Virus record (IMG/VR): IMGVR_UViG_3300000553_000110
Span: 1 to 38,795 of that record
Direction: 5' to 3' (one strand)
DNA length: 38,795 bases
Source: a virus
In this document: positions 1 through 5,960 of the stretch, in pieces
How positions within the stretch are numbered: the first letter of the stretch is position 1
Layout of the letters: the number at the start of each line of letters is the position of its first letter
Position numbers and translations under genes: made by a program
Notes under the pieces: generated by a model
Databases searched by the model: none
What the model was told of the DNA's origin: nothing
The model's input: the letters and a program-made list of their open reading frames with translations, nothing else

Positions 1-1
1 C

Positions 2-223
2 ATCAAGCCAAGTGTTGGTTGGTATCAAAAGATTGATCCAGAGACCGGTGAAGTACTTGATAAGAAATATCGTATGGCCGATACCGACACCAAAGAATTT
101 TGGTTGCCAATTCTTAAGTCCAAATCTTTTAGAAATTATATCGAAGAAAACTATATGATCACTAGTGATGAACAAATGGTCAAAAATGAAGATTTGACCG
201 ACATCTATAAAGAAATGCAATAA
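2..223 (+). CDS. uvsX: UvsX-like recombinase, C-terminal end (partial)
   Basis: The reading frame is open from the window edge and stops with TAA at 221-223, giving 73 residues of a protein that begins upstream. The segment RMADTDTKEFWLPIL followed by a short acidic tail resembles, from memory, the C-terminus of T4-type UvsX, the RecA-like strand-exchange protein that loads on gp32-coated single-stranded DNA during recombination-dependent replication. The neighbour supports this: the next gene, 18 nt downstream on the same strand, is the gp41 helicase, and uvsX also lies just upstream of the gene 41 region in T4. The Walker motifs are outside the window, so the call rests on the tail sequence and synteny. 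Confidence 0.65.
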   Translation: MKPSVGWYQKIDPETGEVLDKKYRMADTDTKEFWLPILKSKSFRNYIEENYMITSDEQMVKNEDLTDIYKEMQ

Positions 224-241
224 TATATTTGGAGATAATGA

Positions 242-871
242 ATGATTGAAGATGTTATTTTTTCACATCTACTACACAATGAAGACTATACTAGAAAAGT
301 TATTCCATTTCTTAAATCAGAATATTTTCAATCTAGAGTCAATAAAATATTGTTTGAGCTAATCAATAACTATATTACAGACTACAATAGAATCCCCACC
401 AAAGAGATTCTGGCCACTAGAATTAATTCCCTAGATAACCTGTCAGAAAATGAATTTCAGTCTTCCACGAGCTTCCTGCAGACACTAAAAGCAGATTCCA
501 ACACAAGTCTAGATTGGCTTGTCGATGAGACAGAAAACTTTTGTCAAGAACGCGCAGTCTATAATGCTATCATGGATTCAATTAAGATCATTGACAAAAA
601 AGATCCAAAAAGAAATAAAGGATCAATTCCGGAAATTCTACAAGAAGCGTTAGCAGTTTCTTTTGATACTAATATTGGACACGACTTCATTGGAGATGCA
701 GATGCTCGATTTGATTTTTATCATCATAAGGAAGAAAAACTAGAGTTTGATTTAGAATACTTTAACGCAATCACTAAAGGTGGTATTTCTAAAAAGACTC
801 TTTCATGTATCTTGGCATCATGCGTGCATCCAGACACTAAGGTAAAGATTAGATACCGTAAGATCGCTTAA
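242..871 (+). CDS. 41: gp41-like replicative DNA helicase, N-terminal half fused to a 16-residue N-intein
   Basis: Residues 1-193 match the N-terminal part of T4 gp41, the DnaB-family hexameric helicase of the phage replisome, ending in a segment (FNAITKGG...LSCILAS) that aligns with the start of the T4 P-loop. Residue C194 begins an intein N-block (CVHPDTKVKIRYRKIA) which is cut by TAA after only 16 residues. The P-loop is completed in the gene at 1703-2950, so this protein cannot work unless it is trans-spliced to that partner. GGAG at 231-234 lies 7 nt before the ATG. The stop overlaps the stop of the opposing HNH gene in the palindrome TTAA (868-871). The two exteins together give 477 residues, against 475 recalled for T4 gp41. 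Confidence 0.9.
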   Translation: MIEDVIFSHLLHNEDYTRKVIPFLKSEYFQSRVNKILFELINNYITDYNRIPTKEILATRINSLDNLSENEFQSSTSFLQTLKADSNTSLDWLVDETENFCQERAVYNAIMDSIKIIDKKDPKRNKGSIPEILQEALAVSFDTNIGHDFIGDADARFDFYHHKEEKLEFDLEYFNAITKGGISKKTLSCILASCVHPDTKVKIRYRKIA

Positions 872-1578
872 ATATAAGTTCTTTTACCGTTTACCATTAA
901 AAGCCTTTTGCCTTTTCTTTCGGTAGATGAACCTTTTTTCTTATTAGTACCAGAACCAAGTTTCCATCCGTCTACTAGATAATTTTCTATTTCGGATGGA
1001 AACACCCGAATTCTTTTTCTATCTTTATTCATCCATTTTTTGCCGGTATGCGATTGACCACCTAGACTGCACCATTCTGATTTATATTGTGGATCATGCA
1101 GGCCGGTTTTTTTCTCATATGATATTTTGCCACCAATAGAACCACCCATTGATGCACGTTTTTTTCTGCCTTCTTCTGTAGACCACCAATAGAATGAATT
1201 TGTATCATCAGATTGTTTTTGTGATTCTAGTCCTTTGGTTGACCATTCTAATTTAGTCTCTTTAGTATGCTTGTCAGAATGAAATCCTATACCATTATCT
1301 CTACAGAAAAATCCAATAAGTTTTCTTTGTGCAACAGACAGTTCTGCTCCAAGCATATGCATAGCTCTTAAGTCATTTGGATTTTTATATATCTTCCATA
1401 AAAGGAAATGTGCTAGCACGTGCTCTCTTACTGTAAGATATGTCAAGTTTGTTTGTTCATCTGTACCGCCCATATGTTTGGGTACAATATGGTGTTTATG
1501 TAGTCCAGAACCTGATTTATATTCAGATTTTAGTTTACTTTTAGATGAACATAGGTTATAATAGATAGATAAGTACAC
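868..1578 (-). CDS. HNH homing endonuclease lodged between the two halves of gene 41
   Basis: This 236-residue protein carries an HNH nuclease motif near the N-terminus: HKHHIVPKHMGG (H29, H30), N44 in TNLTYL, and H53/H57 in REHVLAH. The C-terminal segment KWMNKDRKRIRVFPSEIE followed by WKLG resembles the NUMOD-type DNA-binding modules of phage homing endonucleases. Translation probably starts at GTG 1578, with GGAG 8 nt upstream. It runs antisense to gene 41, converging on the N-half (shared TTAA at the stops) and diverging from the C-half. The inferred role is to cleave intein-free gene 41 alleles and spread the intein/endonuclease insertion. A CATAAATA box at 1644-1651, one base from the T4 late consensus, may drive it. 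Confidence 0.85.
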   Translation of the reverse strand: MYLSIYYNLCSSKSKLKSEYKSGSGLHKHHIVPKHMGGTDEQTNLTYLTVREHVLAHFLLWKIYKNPNDLRAMHMLGAELSVAQRKLIGFFCRDNGIGFHSDKHTKETKLEWSTKGLESQKQSDDTNSFYWWSTEEGRKKRASMGGSIGGKISYEKKTGLHDPQYKSEWCSLGGQSHTGKKWMNKDRKRIRVFPSEIENYLVDGWKLGSGTNKKKGSSTERKGKRLLMVNGKRTYI

Positions 1579-1702
1579 TGCTGTTGCTCCATATTAGTAA
1601 TAGAGTAGGTGGGATTCTGGGGAGTCTCCGCGACCTACACTTATATTTATGCTTAAATAATTTTTCAGATTTTGTTATTTTTATATTTTATAAGGATTTG
1701 AT

Positions 1703-2950
1703 ATGATCGAGTGGATTGAAAAAGAAGTAAAGATTAGTCAACTAAAGAACCTTCTTGCTAAAGGCCATGAAATTGAAGTTACTTCACCTGATGGATGGGT
1801 AGGAGTAAACTATTATATTGAAAAGGGAACATTTGAAGAATATGTTCTAGTTACAGAAAATGGATATTCTGTTTCTTGCAATAAAGGACACTTATTCAAA
1901 AGTAGTCTTGGTTGGTATTCTGCTGAAACCATTCTTTCTATGCAAGAACCTACGGGTCATGCTATGTCTTTCAATACCGAGACTGGATGGTCTAAAGGAT
2001 ATATTGCAAAGACCGGTAAGACTGTTCCTATTGTTGATATCAATGTAGATCATGTGAACCATCGATACTTTACAAATGGTATTGAATCACATAATACGGG
2101 TGTCGGTAAAACCATGTTCATGACGCATAATGCTGCACATCATCTATCGATTGGAAAAAATGTTCTTTATATTACCATGGAAATGTCAGAAGAACGAATT
2201 GCAGAAAGAATTGATGCTAATCTGATGAATATCACTATTGATGATCTAAAGGAACTTTCTAAAGATTCTTTTGATAAGAAGATCAATCGAATCAAAAGTA
2301 AAACTCCGGGTAAATTAATTATTAAGGAATATCCAACTTCATCAGCAGGATCAGCACACTTTCGGCATCTTATTCAAGAACTTAAGATTAAAAAGAATTT
2401 TAAACCCGATATCATTTATATCGACTATTTGAATATTTGTGCGTCTACTCGAATGAAGATGGGTAATGGAGTTAATTCTTATCAATACATCAAGAGCATT
2501 GCAGAAGAACTTCGTGGCCTTGCAGTAGAGTTTGATCTACCTATTATTACAGCCACTCAAAGCAATAGAGATGGTTATAATTCATCTGATATTGGACTTG
2601 ATAATACGTCGGAATCTTTTGGTCTACCAGCAACCGTTGATTTAATGTTTGCTCTTATCTCTACAGAAGAGCTGGAAGATTTAAATCAAATCATGGTGAA
2701 GCAGTTAAAGAACCGCTATGGAGACATTAACGAAAACAAAAGATTTGTTATCGGAGTCAATAGAGCAAAGATGAGGTTTTATGATGTCGAGCAATCTGCT
2801 CAAGACGATATTCTAGAAGGACCTAAATATTCAGCAAAGCCAGTAATGGATAATAGCGACTTTGGAAAAAGATATGATGAAGAAGAGAGTATGCGGTTTA
2901 TGACAAAGAAAGCCGGAAGAAAAGACTTTAGTAAATTGCAATTGTCATGA
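1703..2950 (+). CDS. 41: C-intein (131 aa) fused to the C-terminal helicase half of gp41
   Basis: Residues 1-131 form an intein C-fragment with a block-B-like SCNKGHLF and the C-terminal splice signal NGIESHN; the extein begins at T132. From T132 (codon 2096) the protein is gp41-like: TGVGKT completes the Walker A, NVLYITMEMSEE follows, IIYIDYLNIC is Walker B, and then come TATQSNRDG and GLPATVDLM. Joined to the N-half, the P-loop reads ASTGVGKT, the same length as AGVNVGKS in T4. AAGG lies 8 nt before the ATG. The C-intein is far longer than those of canonical split inteins because the split is next to the N-terminus. Trans-splicing is inferred from the intact Cys1, His-Asn and Thr+1. Confidence 0.9.
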   Translation: MIEWIEKEVKISQLKNLLAKGHEIEVTSPDGWVGVNYYIEKGTFEEYVLVTENGYSVSCNKGHLFKSSLGWYSAETILSMQEPTGHAMSFNTETGWSKGYIAKTGKTVPIVDINVDHVNHRYFTNGIESHNTGVGKTMFMTHNAAHHLSIGKNVLYITMEMSEERIAERIDANLMNITIDDLKELSKDSFDKKINRIKSKTPGKLIIKEYPTSSAGSAHFRHLIQELKIKKNFKPDIIYIDYLNICASTRMKMGNGVNSYQYIKSIAEELRGLAVEFDLPIITATQSNRDGYNSSDIGLDNTSESFGLPATVDLMFALISTEELEDLNQIMVKQLKNRYGDINENKRFVIGVNRAKMRFYDVEQSAQDDILEGPKYSAKPVMDNSDFGKRYDEEESMRFMTKKAGRKDFSKLQLS

Positions 2951-3114
2951 TGTATAGAATAAAAACAAGTGGAGGATATTATCATATCCTCGAAATATCT
3001 ACTCAGAGATTAATTTTTAAAAGTATAAATGAACAAAGGATTAAAGACCTTTGTAAAAAGCTAAACGCCGGAAGTGGGTTTAATGGCCACACTCCGGCGT
3101 TTTTTTGTCTTTAG
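2950..3114 (+). CDS. small protein translationally coupled to gp41
   Basis: This 54-codon frame starts at ATG 2950, overlapping the helicase stop by one base (TGATG), a coupling arrangement. The product begins MYRIKTSGGYYHILE and contains IKDLCKKLNAGSGFNGHTP, a phrase that looks like a conserved small phage protein rather than noise, although no family can be named. The 3' end is encoded inside the terminator hairpin at 3064-3107 and its TAG overlaps the stop of the convergent gene at 3111. There is no separate Shine-Dalgarno sequence. It is probably real, because both the overlap and the composition fit, but the function is unknown. Confidence 0.5.
   Translation: MYRIKTSGGYYHILEISTQRLIFKSINEQRIKDLCKKLNAGSGFNGHTPAFFCL
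3064..3107 (+). terminator. rho-independent terminator after gene 41
   Basis: AACGCCGGA pairs with TCCGGCGTT around an inner GTGG/CCAC stem, followed by a run of seven T. It ends the plus-strand replication-gene transcript just before the convergent minus-strand operon. Confidence 0.85.
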
Positions 3115-3356
3115 CGCTTTTGCATTAAGGGATCGATATATCCTGTCCAGTTAACTGGCTGCCCGCCATAATATACTAAAACACGATTAATCGCAGCTAG
3201 GTCTTCAATATGATCTAGCAAGTCTTGCTTTTGAAAAGACTTAAGATCGGACTTTTGAAGTAGCTTATTGATTTCTTCTGATAAGCTTACGGCAGACTCT
3301 TTTAGAGTAGAGACTACAATCTTTTCGGCGATTTCATCATTTAATTCAATATTCAT
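3111..3356 (-). CDS. conserved-looking small phage protein, function unknown
   Basis: 81 residues starting MNIELNDEIAEKIV. This start is preferred over an upstream in-frame ATG because TGGAGAAG lies 7 nt before it. The protein is mostly helical and charged, with two predicted amphipathic helices (AVSLSEEINKLL and DLLDHIEDLAAINRVL) and an aromatic C-terminal tail (YYGGQPVNWTGY). No known domain is recognised. Its first bases overlap the last 11 bp of the 52-codon gene upstream (stop at 3346), so the two are likely translationally coupled. It is the last gene of a compact minus-strand operon and abuts the gp41 transcript tail-to-tail. Confidence 0.75.
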   Translation of the reverse strand: MNIELNDEIAEKIVVSTLKESAVSLSEEINKLLQKSDLKSFQKQDLLDHIEDLAAINRVLVYYGGQPVNWTGYIDPLMQKR

Positions 3357-3504
3357 TCTTATCTTCTCCAAATTGTACATTTTTTTCTGAATAATCATAT
3401 CCAATTGGATTTACGATATATCGCTTTGTAATATCCTCTGGTGTGATATCAAAATTGACCTTGAAGTCAATTTCCATGTAATCATAGTTCTTAAAGTTTG
3501 TCAT
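3346..3504 (-). CDS. small protein (52 aa), function unknown
   Basis: A short frame, ATG at 3504 and TGA at 3346-3348, encoding a protein that begins MTNFKNYDYMEIDFKVNF and contains ITPEDITKRYIVNP. AGAGGA lies about 6 nt upstream of the ATG, and the 3' end overlaps the next gene by 11 bp. Both features argue for a real coupled gene. The product is acidic and rich in Tyr, Asp and Ile, with no membrane segment or recognised motif. Coding is supported by the tight fit between the genes on both sides rather than by homology. Confidence 0.65.
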   Translation of the reverse strand: MTNFKNYDYMEIDFKVNFDITPEDITKRYIVNPIGYDYSEKNVQFGEDKNEY

Positions 3505-3515
3505 CGATTTCCTCT

Positions 3516-3653
3516 TCAAAATATACGAATAAAAAGTGGGCCTACTCTATAAGATATATATGGGTTTCCACTATTAAATCTTAAGACTTTCTCAAAAGCC
3601 CAAGATTTAAGAGGCCAACAAAAGCCGATATCTATCCATCTTGGAGTTTTCAT
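3516..3653 (-). CDS. possible small aromatic-rich protein (45 aa)
   Basis: ATG at 3653 opens a 45-residue frame (MKTPRWIDIGFCWPLKSW and onwards) rich in Trp, Phe, Ile and Arg. It ends 11 nt before the next start, so that its stop lies beside the Shine-Dalgarno sequence of the 52-aa gene. It fills an otherwise empty interval in the operon. No convincing ribosome site is visible upstream, only the GC-rich GCCGGCG, so translation may depend on read-through from the gene above. Function unknown; the frame could be fortuitous. Confidence 0.4.
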   Translation of the reverse strand: MKTPRWIDIGFCWPLKSWAFEKVLRFNSGNPYISYRVGPLFIRIF

Positions 3654-3670
3654 TATAACAAAACGCCGGC

Positions 3671-4057
3671 TCATTGACTTAAATCTTTCATTTTAATTAA
3701 TACGGCATTTAATGGATCCATCATCAATACCCTAGAGCATGTAATATGAACTGGATGAAATACTACTCCACTATCAGATTCTTCGGTAGAATCTAGATAT
3801 TGAAAGAATTCTTTAACAGATTCAGAAAGCTCTTTATTTTTAATGCCTACGGGTTCACAGGCATAACAGCTGCCCTGGTATCCATTTCGATATCGATCTA
3901 GTTCTTCTTCTAAGCTTTCAATCGTGTCGGCTGCTTCATTCAATAAACTCCATAATCCAACTCTGGCTTCACGGAGATGTTGTCTTTCATTCTCACCATC
4001 TGATCTTAGTCTTTCAATAATATCAGTCATCAATACTTTCCCAATAATATCAGTCAT
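3671..4057 (-). CDS. hypothetical protein with a duplicated start region
   Basis: 128 residues from ATG 4057, or 119 from ATG 4030. The two starts arise from a perfect 27-bp tandem duplication (4016-4042 and 4043-4069) that copies the ribosome site GGGAAAG, the ATG and the first codons, so the protein begins MTDIIGKVL-MTDIIERLR. The copies are in frame and either start is usable. The body is a helical, probably coiled segment (EAADTIESLEEELDRYR), then CYACEP, then HPVHITCSRVLMMDPLNAV. ATG 4057 overlaps the stop of the upstream gene in ATGACTGA. Similar NEAADTIESLEEEL-type phrases occur in ead/Ea22-like phage proteins, but that likeness is weak. Confidence 0.7.
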   Translation of the reverse strand: MTDIIGKVLMTDIIERLRSDGENERQHLREARVGLWSLLNEAADTIESLEEELDRYRNGYQGSCYACEPVGIKNKELSESVKEFFQYLDSTEESDSGVVFHPVHITCSRVLMMDPLNAVLIKMKDLSQ

Positions 4058-4069
4058 CAATACTTTCCC
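4016..4069. repeat. 27-bp perfect tandem duplication over a gene start
   Basis: Two adjacent identical units, 4016-4042 and 4043-4069. Each contains the minus-strand ribosome site GGGAAAG and start ATGACTGA. The unit length is nine codons, so the frame is preserved. It looks like a recent slippage duplication. Confidence 0.9.
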
Positions 4070-4271
4070 ACCCGTAATTAATTATCATCCAGTCTTCCAG
4101 ACAGGCTTCAAAACAATAATATTCGTCAACATGTTCTTTACCAAACTTTTTACACATTTGTTCATACCAATGAGGATAGTACTCTTTACGAATATCATTC
4201 TCTGACAGTACTTCTATATAAGAATCTACTGCCGGATTTGTCTTATACGTGTTATAACAAAAATACCGCAT
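4050..4271 (-). CDS. conserved-looking phage protein, function unknown
   Basis: 73 residues beginning MRYFCYNTYKTN and containing HWYEQMCKKFGKE and YCFEACLEDWMIINYGW. AAGGTGA sits 4 nt before ATG 4271. The product is soluble, aromatic-rich and acidic. The three Cys residues are spread out and do not form an evident zinc site. It is the first coding gene below the tRNA-Asn and overlaps the next gene at ATGACTGA (stop 4050-4052). An extended -10 (TGCTATAAT) 12-21 nt upstream may start this operon. No domain recognised. Confidence 0.75.
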   Translation of the reverse strand: MRYFCYNTYKTNPAVDSYIEVLSENDIRKEYYPHWYEQMCKKFGKEHVDEYYCFEACLEDWMIINYGWESIDD

Positions 4272-4280
4272 TATTCACCT

Positions 4281-4295
4281 TAATTTCTATGATAT
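4281..4295 (-). promoter_or_regulatory. possible extended -10 promoter for the 3.1-4.3 kb operon
   Basis: On the minus strand the tRNA-Asn to gene interval contains TGCTATAAT, an extended -10. No clear -35 is seen, since that position lies inside the tRNA. The operon may instead be transcribed together with the tRNA. Confidence 0.3.
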
Positions 4296-4306
4296 TATAG
4301 CATTGA

Positions 4307-4382
4307 TGGCTCCTCGGGCAGGACTCGAACCTGCGACCCGCCGGTTAACAGCCGGCTGCTCTACCAACTGAGCTACCGAGGA
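4307..4382 (-). tRNA. tRNA-Asn (GTT)
   Basis: A 76-nt cloverleaf: acceptor stem TCCTCGG/CCGAGGA, D arm with AGCTCAGTTGGTAGAGC, anticodon loop CTGTTAA giving anticodon GTT, T arm GCAGG-TTCGAGT-CCTGC, discriminator G as expected for Asn, and an encoded CCA. It sits at the border between the AT-rich 3-4 kb operon and a GC-rich block. Phage tRNAs usually supplement codons that the phage uses more than its host. Confidence 0.95.
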
Positions 4383-4509
4383 TTAATTATCTATTGCCCA
4401 TTATGCCTGATTCTCATGAGCCACGTATACGTAGCCCTCACCGGGCATTCAGCCTCGCAAAAGGTCTAGACCCGAAAGCAGATCATTCGTCATTCTCCAA
4501 GGCTCAGGC

Positions 4510-4689
4510 TCACCCCTGGGCCGTTTCTGTTAGGGCCTCATCGTCGTACCATTCAGCGTCACAGACGGGACACCGCCAATAATCGGCGCCTGCCGGAACC
4601 TTGTCGCCATCGCCGCAGCCGTAGCAGGGTTCGGGGTCGTCATCTTCAAAATCGGCGGCGTCCGTGGGGCTTCGGGGATCGTGGCTCAT
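4510..4689 (-). CDS. small zinc-ribbon protein
   Basis: 59 residues. A four-cysteine ribbon (CYGC at C22/C25 and CPVC at C40/C43, 14 residues apart) follows a strongly acidic N-terminus (FEDDDPEP). Such ribbons bind one zinc and often mediate nucleic-acid or protein contacts; the partner here is unknown. The start MSHDPRS is chosen because GGAGGAG lies 5 nt before it and because ATGA overlaps the stop of the upstream gene. The gene is GC-rich, unlike the AT-rich phage core, and belongs to an apparently acquired block with the gene at 4686-4931. The C-terminus ends 128 bp before the tRNA-Asn. Confidence 0.75.
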   Translation of the reverse strand: MSHDPRSPTDAADFEDDDPEPCYGCGDGDKVPAGADYWRCPVCDAEWYDDEALTETAQG

Positions 4690-4931
4690 GTGTTCTCCTC
4701 CCCCTGTGGGGGGAGGTTGAGCTTGTCGGCCTCGTCTCTCCGCCTGATCTCCCAACCTGAGGAGACCATTTCTTCAAGGCCAGCACGCGCGCGGCCAAAG
4801 AAGATTGGCCAATTATCGTTGACGTGCGCCTCGATCTCCTCGGGCGTGCGGCCTGGGCGGCTCACGTCAGACCAGAACCGGCAAAGCCCCCTCGCCGCAG
4901 TCTCTATCGCCTCGGGGTCAAGAGGGGTCAT
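4686..4931 (-). CDS. GC-rich accessory gene, function unknown
   Basis: 81 residues from ATG 4931 (MTPLDPEAIETAARGLCRFW); a GTG at 4940 could also serve. AAGGCG lies about 10 nt before the ATG. The sequence is soluble and rich in Ala, Glu and Arg, with an Arg/Glu-rich end (WEIRRRDEADKLNLPPQGEE). The form DPEAIETAARxLCxxxG/W is common in small uncharacterised phage and proteobacterial proteins, but no function is known to me. It is coupled to the zinc-ribbon gene by a 4-nt ATGA overlap. High GC sets it apart from the surrounding genome and suggests recent transfer. Confidence 0.65.
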   Translation of the reverse strand: MTPLDPEAIETAARGLCRFWSDVSRPGRTPEEIEAHVNDNWPIFFGRARAGLEEMVSSGWEIRRRDEADKLNLPPQGEENT

Positions 4932-5055
4932 GGGGGACACGCCTTTTCATCGGGAAACAGCAGCGTTTTGAGGCCCGGCAATATTGCCGGGATTGATCCT
5001 TATCACCGCGCGCGTCGGGGCAGGAGGTCGTTGGTCGTCATGCTGGGTCCTTGCA
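4932..5055 (-). other. GC-rich interval with a palindrome and a decayed reading frame
   Basis: No intact gene. CCCGGCAATATTGCCGGG at 4974-4991 is a perfect 18-bp palindrome with no T-run after it. The minus frame from ATG 5041 reads MTTNDLLPRRAR, two stops, then PGLKTLLFPDEKACPP ending in a TGA that overlaps the ATG at 4931 (ATGA). That overlap is typical of a real gene end, so this may be the remnant of a small coupled gene broken by mutation. Confidence 0.35.
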
Positions 5056-5217
5056 AGACCCAGACCAAGACCCAGACCCAGACCAAGACCTAGACCTAGA
5101 CCCAGACCCAGACCCAGACCAAGACCCAGACCCAGACCAAGACCTAGACCTAGACCCAGACCCAGACCCAGACCAAGACCTAGACCTAGACCCAGACCAA
5201 GACTCAGACCAAGACCT
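5056..5217. repeat. G-rich hexamer array 1 (about 27 units)
   Basis: A tandem array of GACCCA, GACCAA and GACCTA hexamers on the plus strand (TGGGTC, TTGGTC, TAGGTC on the minus strand). It lies immediately 3' of the gene at 5238-5495 on its coding strand. All six frames are open because no unit makes a stop, which creates long spurious frames (PR-, DPDQ- and SWSG-type repeats). The flank TATATTTTTGCTTAAGG and following bases up to 5240 is shared with array 2. Confidence 0.95.
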
Positions 5218-5237
5218 ATATTTTTGCTTAAGGCCCC

Positions 5238-5495
5238 TCACTTGAGAAGGCCAAAGCTTTCAATGGCATTGATTTGTACATACCAAACACCGGGAAGCGA
5301 TTGAGCATCCTTCCAAGTCTTGGTGTTTAGTTCACCGGTTTCATAGACAATCTTAGCACCATCCAGCTTTACACATGTATCATTCACACCAACAAGCTTA
5401 CCGGTATAAATGTAATTCATGCAAAACAGTGTCACATTTTGCCCCATGAGAGCCATGAGACCTTCTTCTTCGGTAGCTTCTACCAATACCTTCAT
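5238..5495 (-). CDS. conserved small phage protein, probable beta-barrel fold
   Basis: 85 residues. The core (LMGQNVTLFCMNYIYTGKL, then LDGAKIVYETGEL, then WYVQINAIESFG) is a pattern I recall from many unrelated phages. The strand-rich VTLFC...YTGKLVGVND...VKLDGAKIVYE layout suggests a small SH3/Sm-like barrel, but this is inference and no biochemical role is known to me. AAAGGAAC lies about 7 nt before ATG 5495. Its promoter (5528-5555) overlaps the end of the SWIM gene upstream. The stop is followed at once by TGAGGGGCCTTAAGC and the G-rich hexamer array, which would form its 3' UTR. Confidence 0.8.
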   Translation of the reverse strand: MKVLVEATEEEGLMALMGQNVTLFCMNYIYTGKLVGVNDTCVKLDGAKIVYETGELNTKTWKDAQSLPGVWYVQINAIESFGLLK

Positions 5496-5527
5496 GATTT
5501 AGTTCCTTTTTGATTGATGATAGTGAT

Positions 5528-5555
5528 ATAATATCACAGAGTTAATTAATGTCAA
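5528..5555 (-). promoter_or_regulatory. early-type promoter, variant -10
   Basis: TTGACA - 16 nt - TATTAT, with TTAATT following the -35 as in all the other copies. The stop codon of the SWIM gene (TGA, 5552-5554) is inside TTGACA. It drives 5238-5495. Confidence 0.8.
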
Positions 5556-5773
5556 ACCGCCAATAGCTTCTCACCGACGATTTTAATGTGCTTACATTTG
5601 CCATGCCTAAAGAAGCCTTGGCATGTACACGTAAAGCCCATAGACTCTAGGGTGATATCATATGTCTCAGAGCCTCTAGATGAGGCTACAGGCCATATAG
5701 TTCCTATGAACCAATGGTTCCTATGGTTGATACCATCGATGGCCACTGGGCGCTTTTTATAGCGGTTAGGCAT
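5552..5773 (-). CDS. small SWIM-type zinc-finger protein
   Basis: 73 residues. The C-terminal half has the SWIM signature CxCx(8)CxH: C49 and C51 in FTCTCQGFF, C60 and H62 in HGKCKHI. SWIM domains bind zinc and are thought to contact DNA or proteins; they occur in bacterial SWI2/SNF2 ATPases and plant transposase-like proteins. Here the domain stands almost alone after a basic N-terminus (PNRYKKRPVAI), so it is probably a small adaptor or nucleic-acid-binding protein. Only a weak GAAAG precedes ATG 5773, and upstream lies hexamer array 2 rather than the usual promoter, as though the control region had been displaced. The TGA is shared with the next promoter. Confidence 0.8.
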   Translation of the reverse strand: MPNRYKKRPVAIDGINHRNHWFIGTIWPVASSRGSETYDITLESMGFTCTCQGFFRHGKCKHIKIVGEKLLAV

Positions 5774-5796
5774 GACACTTTCAATTACGATCTTTT

Positions 5797-5927
5797 ACCC
5801 AGACCCAGACCCAGACCAAGACCTAGACCCAGACCAAGACCTAGACCTAAACCCAGACCAAGACCAAGACCAAGACCCAGACCAAGACCTAGACCCAGAC
5901 CAAGACCCAGACCCAGACCAAGACCTA
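5797..5927. repeat. G-rich hexamer array 2 (about 22 units)
   Basis: Same hexamer family and same downstream flank (to about 5949) as array 1, about 740 bp away, in the same orientation. It lies between the SWIM gene start and the end of the gene at 5961. The minus strand carries runs such as TCTGGGTCTGGGTCT with potential to stack G-tracts. Confidence 0.95.
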
Positions 5928-5960
5928 TATTTTTGCTTAAGGCCCCTCATCTAAGGCTCC

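Noticed and set aside
242-2950. Group I intron in gene 41
   Set aside because: The breaks are bounded by Cys...His-Asn/Thr intein blocks that are translated in frame with the exteins; no intron core is needed or seen.
4394-4582. 62-residue plus-strand frame next to the tRNA-Asn
   Set aside because: No ribosome site, and it overlaps the well-supported zinc-ribbon gene on the other strand.
4974-4991. Rho-independent terminator
   Set aside because: The 18-bp palindrome is perfect but has no T-run on either strand.
4984-5304. Long plus-strand frames of Pro-Arg and Asp-Pro repeats over hexamer array 1 (and 5714-6034 over array 2)
   Set aside because: A stop-free hexamer repeat opens all six frames; the composition is not protein-like and the frames run into antisense of real genes.
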